A stretch of 64,000 nucleotides of DNA, from positions 4,346,501-4,410,500 of the forward strand of contig JAWKZW010000001.1 of assembly GCA_041395725.1 (NCBI GenBank). The letters are read 5' to 3'. The translations under genes and the position numbers were made by a program. This DNA is from Gammaproteobacteria bacterium (lineage in GTDB: Bacteria > Pseudomonadota > Gammaproteobacteria > Pseudomonadales > Pseudohongiellaceae). Position 1 is the first letter of the stretch; every line of letters starts with the position of its first letter. Positions 41,701 to 49,811 of this stretch are shown in pieces. The notes beneath the pieces are model-generated. The model was not told the DNA's origin and searched no databases. It saw only the letters and a program-made list of their open reading frames with translations.

Positions 41701-43023
41701 ATGGCGACTGAATCAGGCAGAGAAGGTGGCCTCCAGGCCCCTACCCGTCATCCTTTAAATCAGAATGACCCCAAATTCTGGGATGAGCAGGATCTCAACC
41801 AAGAGCTTGAGCGAGTCTATGATATCTGTCATGGCTGTCGTCGCTGCGTAAGCCTGTGCAACGCGTTCCCCACCCTGTTCGATCTCGTCGACGAGAGCGA
41901 AACCATGGAAGTGGACGGCGTTGCGGTGGCCGACTACAGCAAGGTGGTGGATCAATGTTATCTGTGCGACCTCTGCTACCTGACCAAGTGTCCCTATGTT
42001 CCCCCCCATGAGTGGAACGTGGATTTCCCCCATCTGATGCTGCGTGCCAAAGCAATCAAATTCAGGAAAGGCGACACCAAATTCCGCGACAACATCATTA
42101 CCAGCACCGACCTGATTGGAAAAGTGGCCACCTCTGCGCTGGTAAACGGTGCAGTCAATGCAGCCAACCAGAACAGTACCCTTAGGGGCTTGCTGGATAA
42201 GACCCTTGAAATACACAAGGACGCCAGGCTGCCGAAGTACGTGCGCCCGACACTGCGCAAACAATTCGCAGGCAGGTCAGTCAATCCTGACGCCACAGAC
42301 AAGGTCCTGTTGTTCACCACCTGCTACTGCAACTACAACGAACCCGATATCGGCGCCGACGTCATCAAAGTGCTGGAGCACAATGGCGTCGAAGTCTCGC
42401 TCATGAACCTGGAACACTGTTGCGGTATGCCCAAGCTGGAACTTGGCGATCTCAAGACCGTCGAAAAACTGATGGAACGCAACATTCCCGAAATGTATGA
42501 GAAAGCCAGGCAGGGCTACAGCATCCTGGCGGCGGTGCCGTCCTGTGTGCTGATGTTCAAACAGGAATTACCGCTGATGTTTCCCGACGATGAACGTGTC
42601 GCCGAGGTTGCCAGGGCATTCAACGACCCGTTCGAGTATCTGTTCAAGCTGCATAAGGCAGGCAAATTGAATACTGATTTCAAAAATGAGCTGGGCGACA
42701 TCAGCTATCACGTCGCCTGCCACCAGCGAGTCCAGAATATCGGACCAAAAACCAAGCAGGTACTGGAGTTGATACCCGGCACCACGGTACAGAATATCGA
42801 ACGCTGTTCCGGCCATGACGGCACCTACGGGGTCAAGAAAGAGACGCTGAAATTTGCTAACAAGATCGCCGCCCCTATAGTCAAGCAGATCAAACAGAAG
42901 GAGCCTGATCATTACGGCAGCGACTGCCCGGTGGCCGGACGCCATATCGAGAACAATCTCGACAACGGCCAGCAGCACGAACATCCCATGGAACTGCTCC
43001 GTAAGGCGTATGGGCTGAACTGA
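41701..43023 (+). CDS. Heterodisulfide-reductase-like/GlpC-like iron-sulfur protein
   Basis: 440 residues. Two 4Fe-4S motifs at the N-terminus (CHGCRRCVSLC and CYLCDLCYLTKC) are followed by two CCG domains: YCNYNEPD...LEHCCGMPKLE and VACHQRVQ...ERCSGHDG. The family carries electrons to flavoproteins or thiols. Placed between rubrerythrin and DUF3501, a conserved trio in proteobacteria, suggesting an electron path to rubrerythrin. Starts at ATG 41701 with GAGGTAACCC just upstream. Confidence 0.92.
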   Translation: MATESGREGGLQAPTRHPLNQNDPKFWDEQDLNQELERVYDICHGCRRCVSLCNAFPTLFDLVDESETMEVDGVAVADYSKVVDQCYLCDLCYLTKCPYVPPHEWNVDFPHLMLRAKAIKFRKGDTKFRDNIITSTDLIGKVATSALVNGAVNAANQNSTLRGLLDKTLEIHKDARLPKYVRPTLRKQFAGRSVNPDATDKVLLFTTCYCNYNEPDIGADVIKVLEHNGVEVSLMNLEHCCGMPKLELGDLKTVEKLMERNIPEMYEKARQGYSILAAVPSCVLMFKQELPLMFPDDERVAEVARAFNDPFEYLFKLHKAGKLNTDFKNELGDISYHVACHQRVQNIGPKTKQVLELIPGTTVQNIERCSGHDGTYGVKKETLKFANKIAAPIVKQIKQKEPDHYGSDCPVAGRHIENNLDNGQQHEHPMELLRKAYGLN

Positions 43024-43077
43024 TTCATTTGTTTATTTCTCTTATTTATTTCAACGACAGAGGCAAACTCAACCACT

Positions 43078-43659
43078 ATGAAAAAAATTGCTGTTGACGA
43101 TCTGCAAAGCAACGAGGCCTACAACGCTCAACGACCCGCATTTCGCAAAGCGATGATAGAACACAAGAACAACCGTCGCGTTCAATTAGGTCCCAATGCC
43201 ACCGTACATTTTGAAGACTATATGACCATGCGTTACCAGGTTCAGGAGTTGATGCGTGCCGAGCACATCTCCAACGTCGACGAAATCAGGGAAGAACTGG
43301 AAGCTTACAACCCCCTCATACCGGACGGGGAAAATTTGAAAGCGACATTCATGATTGAATACCCTGACGAATCAGAGCGCCGCGAGCAACTTGCGCGCCT
43401 GATCGGTATCGAGCATAAAATTTCCGTAGTCATTGACGGGCAGGACCCTGTTTATCCCATCGCCAACGAAGACCTGGAACGGAGTACTGACGAAAAAACC
43501 TCCTCCGTGCACTTTCTCCGCTTTGAATTCCCCAGACAGGCGATACAGGCTGCCAAAGGCGGTGCACCCTGGACGCTGCGCTGTGAGCATGAAAACTACT
43601 CGCACGAGACTCTGCTGCCAGATAACGTCCGCGCGTCGCTGGTCAAAGACTTCGATTGA
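43078..43659 (+). CDS. DUF3501-family protein
   Basis: 193 residues, matching the DUF3501 family that accompanies rubrerythrin/Fe-S proteins. Conserved: VQLGPNATVHFEDYMTMRYQ, EYPDESERREQLARLIGIE and SVHFLRFEFP. No known catalytic site or TM. Its starting ATG is 54 bases after the Fe-S gene. Probably helps the same peroxide-stress group. Confidence 0.9.
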   Translation: MKKIAVDDLQSNEAYNAQRPAFRKAMIEHKNNRRVQLGPNATVHFEDYMTMRYQVQELMRAEHISNVDEIREELEAYNPLIPDGENLKATFMIEYPDESERREQLARLIGIEHKISVVIDGQDPVYPIANEDLERSTDEKTSSVHFLRFEFPRQAIQAAKGGAPWTLRCEHENYSHETLLPDNVRASLVKDFD

Positions 43660-43746
43660 GCCCGGTTACGAGGCAGCCACCGCGCTGCCTCCTTCCTGAT
43701 GCCCCCGGCGCGATAGCGTTCTGCGTGGCTCGGCCCTTCTCCCGTC

Positions 43747-43770
43747 AGCGGGCTTTATGCAGAGCCCGCT
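43747..43770. terminator. Hairpin after DUF3501
   Basis: AGCGGGCT/AGCCCGCT is a perfect 8-bp stem with an 8-base loop, 88 bases past the DUF3501 stop. No T-run. A possible end of the operon. Confidence 0.4.
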
Positions 43771-43926
43771 GTCAGGTCTTCCGCGCCCCCTGGCGTGTTT
43801 CAAGTCCACTCAAAACCGATCGCGGGAATTCCTGCGTTCCCGCTTCCTTATGCTATGATCGCTGCGTTTTTTCGTCGATACTTGCATCGTCTGAGAATCG
43901 CTATCACTAAGAGAGGTTCGGTATTT

Positions 43927-45162
43927 ATGAGAGAGAGAATATTTGGGGCGCTGCTGATTGCAGTGCTGAGCGCAGCGTTTTCCCTGCCGGCAACCGGTCA
44001 CCCCCCGATCAGTTCCATCAACCGGGTGCACTCAAGCAATTTCGGCCTTGACGAGTCAGAACTGACTGACATCAAGAACCAGATGCAGGCTGCCATAGAC
44101 AGCGGCCATCTGCCGGGTGCGATGCTGATGGTCGGCAATAGTGATGGCGTCGGCGCGCTGTTGACTGTCGGTACGCAGGGTCCCGAAGACAACACCCCCG
44201 TAAACACCGATACCATCTGGCGCATCTACTCGATGACCAAGCCGGTAATCAGCGTGGCCACCATGATGCTGGTGGAGGAAGGCCTGATCCGGCTGGACGA
44301 TCCGGTCTCAAAGTACATCCCCGAATTCGCCAACCTGCAGGTTATCAATGAAGAAACTGGTGCAACCCGCCCTGCGACCAACACCATGACGGTCCAGCAC
44401 CTGCTCACCCAGGAGTCTGGCATCGTGCAGGAAATTTTTGCCGGTGGGACACCGCTGGGAAATCTTTACCAGGAGAAAGTGACCACGGATGGCAAAACGG
44501 CACTGCAGGTTGCGCAGAGCATCGGCAGGCTGCCGGTCCTGTTCGAACCCGGCACGCGCTGGCACTATGGACATTCAACTGACGTCCTGGGAGCTGTCAT
44601 CGAAGTAGCCGCAGGTCAACCGCTGGATGAACTCCTGCAACAACGAATTTTTGACCCCCTCGGCATGGACGACACCTCTTTCTGGGTACCAAAGAGCAAG
44701 GCCTACCGGATTGCCGAACCCAGCCATGGCGTCATGGAAGACAACACCGTCGAACGGGCTTTCCTGTCCGGCGGCGGTGGCCTGAACTCGACAATTGAGG
44801 ATTACGCCCGTTTTGCCATCATGCTTCTCAATGGCGGGGAGTACTACGGTGTACGTATCATCAGTGAACAAACCCTGGATTTGATGACCAGCAAATACAT
44901 TGGCGATTCCGTTTCACGGCAAAACTTTTTCTACGGCAACCAGGGCGACTGGGGACTTGGCTTCCACCTGCAACCGACTACCGATGACCCGAACGGGCCA
45001 TACAATTTTGGCTGGCGGGGCATCGGCGGTACCCTGTTCCTGGTAGACCGGGAAAACGATTTCTATCTGCTTTACATGGAACAGCGCCGAGGCGGCCCCC
45101 GCGGCGCACCTTTCAGTAACAACCATGCACAACGGGTCGTTTACGAGGCTATGGGCAATTAG
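43927..45162 (+). CDS. Secreted serine hydrolase, beta-lactamase/DD-peptidase fold
   Basis: 411 residues from the ATG at 43927, chosen because it begins a signal peptide (IFGALLIAVLSAAFSLPATG); a longer frame to 43795 was rejected. Catalytic motifs: SMTK (in YSMTKPVISVATM), YGHSTDVLGAV and GWRGIGGT at the KTG position. The family (EstB-like) includes esterases and D-aminopeptidases. The region before it has no clear promoter; no neighbours hint at substrate. Confidence 0.87.
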   Translation: MRERIFGALLIAVLSAAFSLPATGHPPISSINRVHSSNFGLDESELTDIKNQMQAAIDSGHLPGAMLMVGNSDGVGALLTVGTQGPEDNTPVNTDTIWRIYSMTKPVISVATMMLVEEGLIRLDDPVSKYIPEFANLQVINEETGATRPATNTMTVQHLLTQESGIVQEIFAGGTPLGNLYQEKVTTDGKTALQVAQSIGRLPVLFEPGTRWHYGHSTDVLGAVIEVAAGQPLDELLQQRIFDPLGMDDTSFWVPKSKAYRIAEPSHGVMEDNTVERAFLSGGGGLNSTIEDYARFAIMLLNGGEYYGVRIISEQTLDLMTSKYIGDSVSRQNFFYGNQGDWGLGFHLQPTTDDPNGPYNFGWRGIGGTLFLVDRENDFYLLYMEQRRGGPRGAPFSNNHAQRVVYEAMGN

Positions 45163-45275
45163 GTCTGAGCCTTTTTCCTGCCGTGTATCGGGCCGTTACA
45201 AAAACGCGCCGATACTCGGAAGCCGGCAAACCTCCACCCGGGTACCACATTAATCTGTGGTCCCCGGGCAGAGCA

Positions 45276-46310
45276 CTACTGGCCAAGCAGGTCGTATTTG
45301 CGCAGGTAACCGCGCAACTGGTGGTAACTGAGATTGAGTCTTTCGGCGGCTTTTTTCTGATTGAACTGACTTTGCTCCATCGCCTGCCTGATCAGGTCTA
45401 TCTCAAAATTCTGTACCGTCTCTTTCAGGTCGATGGCCTGGTCAGACTGCAATCTTGGCGGGGCAGCATTGCCGCCCTCTGGCGTCGAAGCCGCCGTGTC
45501 GGTGCCTGACGATCCGGAGGACGATTGAGGCCGATACGGAGACTCGAAAGGATTAAAAACCAGCCGGGCAATTTTCTGATCCCCGTGCTGATAAACTGCC
45601 CGCTCAATGACATTTTTCAACTCTCTGACATTCCCAGGCCAGTCATGGCTTAGCAACGCCTTCTGAATCTTGCTGGTGAAGCCGGGGAAATATTCCCCGC
45701 CGATCTCGTTTACCATTGCCATGGCAAAATGCTCGGCCAGGATCAGGATATCCTCCTTGCGGGCCCGCAGTGGCGGCAGGGTAATAACGTCAAACGCCAG
45801 CCGGTCCAACAGGTCGTCCCGGAACCGGTTCTGCCTGGCCAGTGCCGGCAGGTCTTCGTTAGTGGCGGCCACCAATCGGACGTCGACCGTCAACGTTTCA
45901 TTGCCACCCAGCCGCTCAAATTCACCGTATTCGATCACCCGCAAAATCTTTTCCTGCACGGCCAGTGACGTATTGGCAAGCTCGTCCAGGAACAGCGTGC
46001 CGCCGTCCGCGCGCTCGAAGTAGCCCTTCCGCTGTCGGGTTGCTCCAGTAAAAGCACCAACCTCGTGCCCGAACAACTGGGCCTCCAGCAGCGTCTCACT
46101 CATCGCCGCGCAGTTGATCTTCAGGAAAGTCTGCTCCCAGCGACGGGACAGGAAGTGCAGCCGGGCAGCCACCAGTTCCTTGCCGGTTCCTCGTTCGCCA
46201 ACGATCAGGACCGGCTTATTGAGGGGCGCCACCAGGGAAATATGTTCCTGCATCTCCAGGAAAGAAGCCGATTCGCCCAGCATGCGAGGAAGGGATCTTT
46301 TGTCAGCCAT
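45276..46310 (-). CDS. pspF: Phage-shock-protein operon activator PspF
   Basis: 344 residues with the sigma-54 AAA+ domain (about 10-240): GERGTGKELVAARLH (Walker A), GAFTGATRQRKGYF and GGTLFLDEL (Walker B). There is no N-terminal receiver domain, as in PspF. The C-terminal Fis HTH is NQKKAAERLNLSYHQLRGYLRK. A Ser/Gly/Pro-rich linker lies near 255-285. It activates pspA and is held off by PspA. Divergent to pspA across a 326-bp gap. Confidence 0.95.
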   Translation of the reverse strand: MADKRSLPRMLGESASFLEMQEHISLVAPLNKPVLIVGERGTGKELVAARLHFLSRRWEQTFLKINCAAMSETLLEAQLFGHEVGAFTGATRQRKGYFERADGGTLFLDELANTSLAVQEKILRVIEYGEFERLGGNETLTVDVRLVAATNEDLPALARQNRFRDDLLDRLAFDVITLPPLRARKEDILILAEHFAMAMVNEIGGEYFPGFTSKIQKALLSHDWPGNVRELKNVIERAVYQHGDQKIARLVFNPFESPYRPQSSSGSSGTDTAASTPEGGNAAPPRLQSDQAIDLKETVQNFEIDLIRQAMEQSQFNQKKAAERLNLSYHQLRGYLRKYDLLGQ

Positions 46311-46636
46311 TACTTTTTTCTTTTCAGCTAGTTAGGGAGTTTTATTCAAGCTTTAACTTACCTGAATCATCACTGCACCAGGCACCGGTAGTCTACCGTT
46401 GTCAGCGTCATGACCCGAGTTTAACCGATCCCCGCTTTCTTTGGTGAATTTAGCCAATTATTAACGCTTCTAACCTGCACAACAAGCCAGGCTAACCAGG
46501 GTAACGTTTTAATTTCTTTATTTTCAACCTGTTAGGAGAATGCAGAAAGTTGGCACAGTCCCTGCTCTCCTCTAATCGACGGCGCAAAAATCCCCTGGGA
46601 TGCCGGAACAAGTTTATTACTGTCGAGGTACGACTC
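46311..46636. other. 326-bp pspF-pspA divergent regulatory region
   Basis: Contains the sigma-54 promoter at 46550-46566, the presumed PspF-binding sites (not resolved by eye) and pspF's own promoter. No gene. Confidence 0.6.
46550..46566 (+). promoter_or_regulatory. Sigma-54 promoter of pspA
   Basis: TTGGCACAGTCCCTGCT has GG and GC separated by ten bases, matching the -24/-12 consensus (TGGCAC-N5-TTGC). Predicted start about 46577, leaving a 60-base leader to the pspA ATG. PspF upstream supports it. Confidence 0.85.
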
Positions 46637-47293
46637 ATGAGCATATTTTCGCGAATGACTGACATCATCAACTCCAATATCAGCGCCTTGCTGGATAAAG
46701 CAGAAAATCCGGAGAAGCTGATCCGCATGGTGATCCAGGAGATGGAAGAGACCCTGGTAGAGGTGCGTAGCGGCACCGCCAAGGTGATTGCCGAGAAGAA
46801 AACCCACACCCGGCGTATGGAACAGCTGCGGCGTCAGGCGCGGGACTGGGAAGAAAAAGCCGAACTGGCACTGTCCAAAAACCGGGACGACCTGGCCAAG
46901 GCAGCACTGCTGGAGAAATCCAGCGTCAACGCAACGATTGAGATCATGGAACAGGATATTGCCCGGCTGGACGAAACCCTGGACAAACTCAGCTCCGAAA
47001 TCGAGCAGCTACAGGCCAAGCTTAACGACGCCCGGGCACGCCAGAAAACGCTGATGATGCGGACCAAGGCCACACGCTCCAGGCTCGATGTCAATCTGCA
47101 GCTCAATAACTACACTATTGACAATGCCATGGACAAATTTGAGTATTACGAGCGCAAAATCGACCTCATGGAAGGGCAGATGGAGAGCGCCAACGTCGAG
47201 CAGAAGAGCCTGCAGAGTGAGTTTGAAGAACTGGCACGGGAAGAAAAAATAGACCGGGAGTTGCAGGAACTCAAGAACAAACTGAACAGGTAG
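46637..47293 (+). CDS. pspA: Phage shock protein A
   Basis: 218 residues, mostly coiled coil. Starts MSIFSRMTDIINSNISALLDKAENPEKL and continues RMVIQEMEETLVEVR, both conserved. It binds the inner membrane and inhibits PspF. The ATG at 46637 has GAGGT upstream. First gene of pspABC; pspB begins 9 bases after its stop. Confidence 0.97.
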   Translation: MSIFSRMTDIINSNISALLDKAENPEKLIRMVIQEMEETLVEVRSGTAKVIAEKKTHTRRMEQLRRQARDWEEKAELALSKNRDDLAKAALLEKSSVNATIEIMEQDIARLDETLDKLSSEIEQLQAKLNDARARQKTLMMRTKATRSRLDVNLQLNNYTIDNAMDKFEYYERKIDLMEGQMESANVEQKSLQSEFEELAREEKIDRELQELKNKLNR

Positions 47294-47302
47294 GATACCG
47301 CC

Positions 47303-47560
47303 ATGGGACTATTCGAGTTCATCATTTCGCTGGTCAGCATCATTCTGGGTTGCGTCACCCTGTGGCTTCTCCTGTTCTACGCACGGAGAGACAAACGCCC
47401 CAGGGTCAGCGAGTCAGACGCCAGATACGATCTTGCCCAGTTATCCTCCATGGCCGAGTCGTTGCAGGAACGCATCGATATACTCGAAGCCATTCTCGAT
47501 GCCGAAATTCCGGACTGGAGAGAACAGAATGAGCAGCCAGCCCAACAATCTAAGAATTAA
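47303..47560 (+). CDS. pspB: Phage shock protein B
   Basis: 85 residues. One N-terminal TM (about 5-27, FIISLVSIILGCVTLWLLLFY) and a short cytoplasmic coiled part, YDLAQLSSMAESLQERIDILE. With PspC it senses membrane damage and frees PspF from PspA. Its last 32 bases overlap the pspC start. Confidence 0.95.
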   Translation: MGLFEFIISLVSIILGCVTLWLLLFYARRDKRPRVSESDARYDLAQLSSMAESLQERIDILEAILDAEIPDWREQNEQPAQQSKN

Positions 47561-48422
47561 TCACGCGGAACGCAAGTTCCTCGGCGTATGCGCCGGCATC
47601 GCCGACTACCTGGACATGCCTGTGGTGCTGGTGAGGATCATCTTCATCATCAGCATCCTGACCTGGCCTACCCTGATTCTTGCCTATTTCGCCCTGTATT
47701 TCTGGCTCGACCGGAATCTCAGCACGGAAAAAGTGACCGACTGGCTGAGCGGCAGCACCCCGACCAGGCACTTGAAGAATCTGGATTATCGTCGCCCACT
47801 GTACCGTAACAGGCGCAATCGGATAGTGGCCGGGGTCTGCAGCGGTATTGCCGATTACCTGGAAGTCAGGCCGGTACTGGTTCGCGGAGCAGCGGTTCTG
47901 GCCGCGTTTGTACTGGGTCCGTATGCGCTGCTGGGCTATGCCGTTTGCTGGTTTGTCATGGAACCTAATCCCGCCCCCCGCTACGGCAGACAGGGGCACC
48001 GCTCTCACCGCAGTAAAAAGCGGTATAGCCGGCGCAATTCCCGCAAGGGGTTCTCTTCCAGTCGCATCAATATCCCCGATGACGATGAACTCGACGACAT
48101 GGCCGATGAAGCCTATGCCGAAGCAATGGCAGACAGTGATCCGGTCTTTGACGAGAGAGATCTGGATGGACCTGAGGACGGGCATGCGGGTACGAAAGAG
48201 GGATCGCGCTTTGGTCTCTATTCCGATTCCGTGACCGCCAAGCGGGAACATTACCGCAAAGCCAGGAAGGCGCGACAATCCAGCAGCCGCCATTCCTACA
48301 ACGAAAAATCCATGGAAGAGTGCGCAGACACCTACTATGCGCTGGAGAATCGCCTGCGGGAACTGGAAGCCTTTATCACCTCAAAGAAGTTCCGCCTGCA
48401 CTGCGAAATAAGCCGCATCTGA
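47529..48422 (+). CDS. pspC: Phage shock protein C with two tandem PspC domains
   Basis: 297 residues against about 120 in E. coli. The first PspC domain (about 8-65: ERKFLGVCAGIADYLDMPV) and a second (about 90-145: RIVAGVCSGIADYLEVRPV, VAGVCSG repeat) are both complete, each with a TM helix. A basic linker (HRSHRSKKRYSRRNSRKG) and an acidic tail follow, with a coiled end. The start ATG at 47529 lies within pspB; a longer frame from 47433 was rejected. Senses membrane stress with PspB. Confidence 0.93.
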   Translation: MSSQPNNLRINHAERKFLGVCAGIADYLDMPVVLVRIIFIISILTWPTLILAYFALYFWLDRNLSTEKVTDWLSGSTPTRHLKNLDYRRPLYRNRRNRIVAGVCSGIADYLEVRPVLVRGAAVLAAFVLGPYALLGYAVCWFVMEPNPAPRYGRQGHRSHRSKKRYSRRNSRKGFSSSRINIPDDDELDDMADEAYAEAMADSDPVFDERDLDGPEDGHAGTKEGSRFGLYSDSVTAKREHYRKARKARQSSSRHSYNEKSMEECADTYYALENRLRELEAFITSKKFRLHCEISRI

Positions 48423-48569
48423 TTTCCGGATCGCTGATTTCCCCTGCCCGCCACCCCGGAACAGATCGACTTCAGTCGAAACCGGGCGTGGCGATACCGT
48501 AGCCCAGCGTTTTCTCAGCCCCCACATCCAAGTACACTACCGACCTAACCAAGGCTCAGAAAACTGTTT

Positions 48570-49160
48570 ATGAAATTTTGCCATCACTGCGGCGGCACAA
48601 TACTGCAGCGCATTCCCGAAGGCGATGACAAGCTCCGTTATTGCTGCACAAGCTGCGATGTGATTTTTTACCAGAATCCCAAGAACATCGTTGGCACACT
48701 GCCTGTATTCGAGGATCGCGTGCTGTTGTGTAAACGCGCGATTGAGCCCCGCCGCGGTAAATGGACTTTGCCGGCCGGATTCATGGAAAACGGGGAGACC
48801 ACGCTGGACGGCGCGATACGGGAAACTGCCGAAGAGGCAGGAGCAAAGGTGCGGGTGCAGGAAAACAACCTCTACACGCTTTTCAACCTGCCCTATATCA
48901 ACCAGGTCTACCTGTTCTTTCGCGCCGAACTGCTGGATCTGAACTTCGCTCCCGGGGTGGAATCTCTGGAAGTGGAGTTATTTCGTGAGGACCAGATACC
49001 CTGGGACGAGATTGCTTTCCCGGTGGTGCGCAGCACGCTGGAACACTACTTTATTGACCGGACTTCAAATCGGTTTCCGGTCCGCATGTTTGATGTCCAC
49101 TACGACGGCAACCGGGGGATAAACACGCGCCTGGTCAGCCATAGCCACAGTGACGACTAG
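48570..49160 (+). CDS. Nudix hydrolase with N-terminal zinc ribbon
   Basis: 196 residues. CHHCGG...CCTSC (residues 4-32) forms a zinc ribbon as in NudC-like proteins. The Nudix box is GFMENGETTLDGAIRETAEEAG, cut here at 20: GX5EX7REUXEEXG pattern at about 73-92. It probably hydrolyses nucleoside-diphosphate-linked compounds; the substrate is unknown. Not linked to a pathway neighbour. Confidence 0.9.
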   Translation: MKFCHHCGGTILQRIPEGDDKLRYCCTSCDVIFYQNPKNIVGTLPVFEDRVLLCKRAIEPRRGKWTLPAGFMENGETTLDGAIRETAEEAGAKVRVQENNLYTLFNLPYINQVYLFFRAELLDLNFAPGVESLEVELFREDQIPWDEIAFPVVRSTLEHYFIDRTSNRFPVRMFDVHYDGNRGINTRLVSHSHSDD

Positions 49161-49196
49161 ACCGCGCCCTGCGCAGGGGCCATGGAAAACCCCCGG

Positions 49197-49541
49197 TTAT
49201 CTCTCGCCTGCGGTGATGCCCACTCCGGATTCAAGCCTCAGTACCGCATAGGCGGGCTCTTCGTAAGGGTGCGCGGCCTTCATGGCGGTCACGGCGGCTT
49301 CCAGCCGCTCTTCGGCACACACCAGTTCGACCTTGAACTCCACCACGGTTTCCAGCTCCCCTGCCGAACCGATGAACGGCGAGCTGTTGTCCCCGGGCTT
49401 GAACTGGCCAGCACCACGGGTCTGCCAGGCACACTTTTCGTAGTCGCCTACCCGGCCCGCCCCGGCAGCAAACAACGCTTCCTTGACCACTTCAAGATGG
49501 GTCTCGGGAACATAAAACTCGATCCGGTAGAGTTGCGTCAT
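49197..49541 (-). CDS. Small YqfO/NIF3-associated (CutA-like) protein
   Basis: 114 residues, matching the stand-alone version of the domain inserted in NIF3/YqfO proteins: FYVPETHLEVVKEALFAAGAGRVGDYEKCAW and AAHPYEEPAYAVLRLES (shown in part). Related to CutA1/PII folds; may bind a metal or nucleotide. The role is unknown. Convergent with the Nudix gene; stop codons about 36 bases apart. Confidence 0.85.
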   Translation of the reverse strand: MTQLYRIEFYVPETHLEVVKEALFAAGAGRVGDYEKCAWQTRGAGQFKPGDNSSPFIGSAGELETVVEFKVELVCAEERLEAAVTAMKAAHPYEEPAYAVLRLESGVGITAGER

Positions 49542-49693
49542 TCTGGCTGTCCTTTCATTGAATACTCATTGCGCCACCGGCAACCGTTTCCACGGACAAC
49601 CGACTGACGAACACAGTTAAAAATGGGAGTCCTGACGCCTGACTCTAAATCTGCAATATCCAGAACGAGAGCTCTCCAATAGCCGGCTGGCTG

Positions 49694-49811
49694 GCAGGCT
49701 GCTGAAAAATGTTTTAAGCGCAACCACCAGGCGAAAAAGCGCAGTTCAGCAGGTGCAAATGAGCCTGATGAGTCAGGCTCTGACACGCGTAATGCTTTTT
49801 TAACAGCCTGC
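49694..49811. mobile_element. 118-bp MITE-like element at the purL stop codon
   Basis: Ends GCAGGCTGCTGAAAAA (49694-49709) and the reverse complement of GCAGGCTGTTAAAAAA (49796-49811) match at 14 of 16 positions. The inner part is noncoding and holds the perfect hairpin GAGCCTGA-TGAG-TCAGGCTC (49760-49779). The end motif resembles the IS1182 terminus in this window (GAGGCTGTAGAAAAA). The last IR base is the first base of the purL stop on the minus strand. No target duplication was identified. It may also act as a terminator. Confidence 0.55.

Noticed and set aside
46531..46537. GTTAGGA before pspA as another attC core
   Set aside because: No partner box or palindromic stem around it, and it lies in the psp promoter region in core genome.
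49538..49786. An 82-codon minus-strand gene upstream of the YqfO-like gene
   Set aside because: It overlaps the MITE-like element and has no recognisable sequence.
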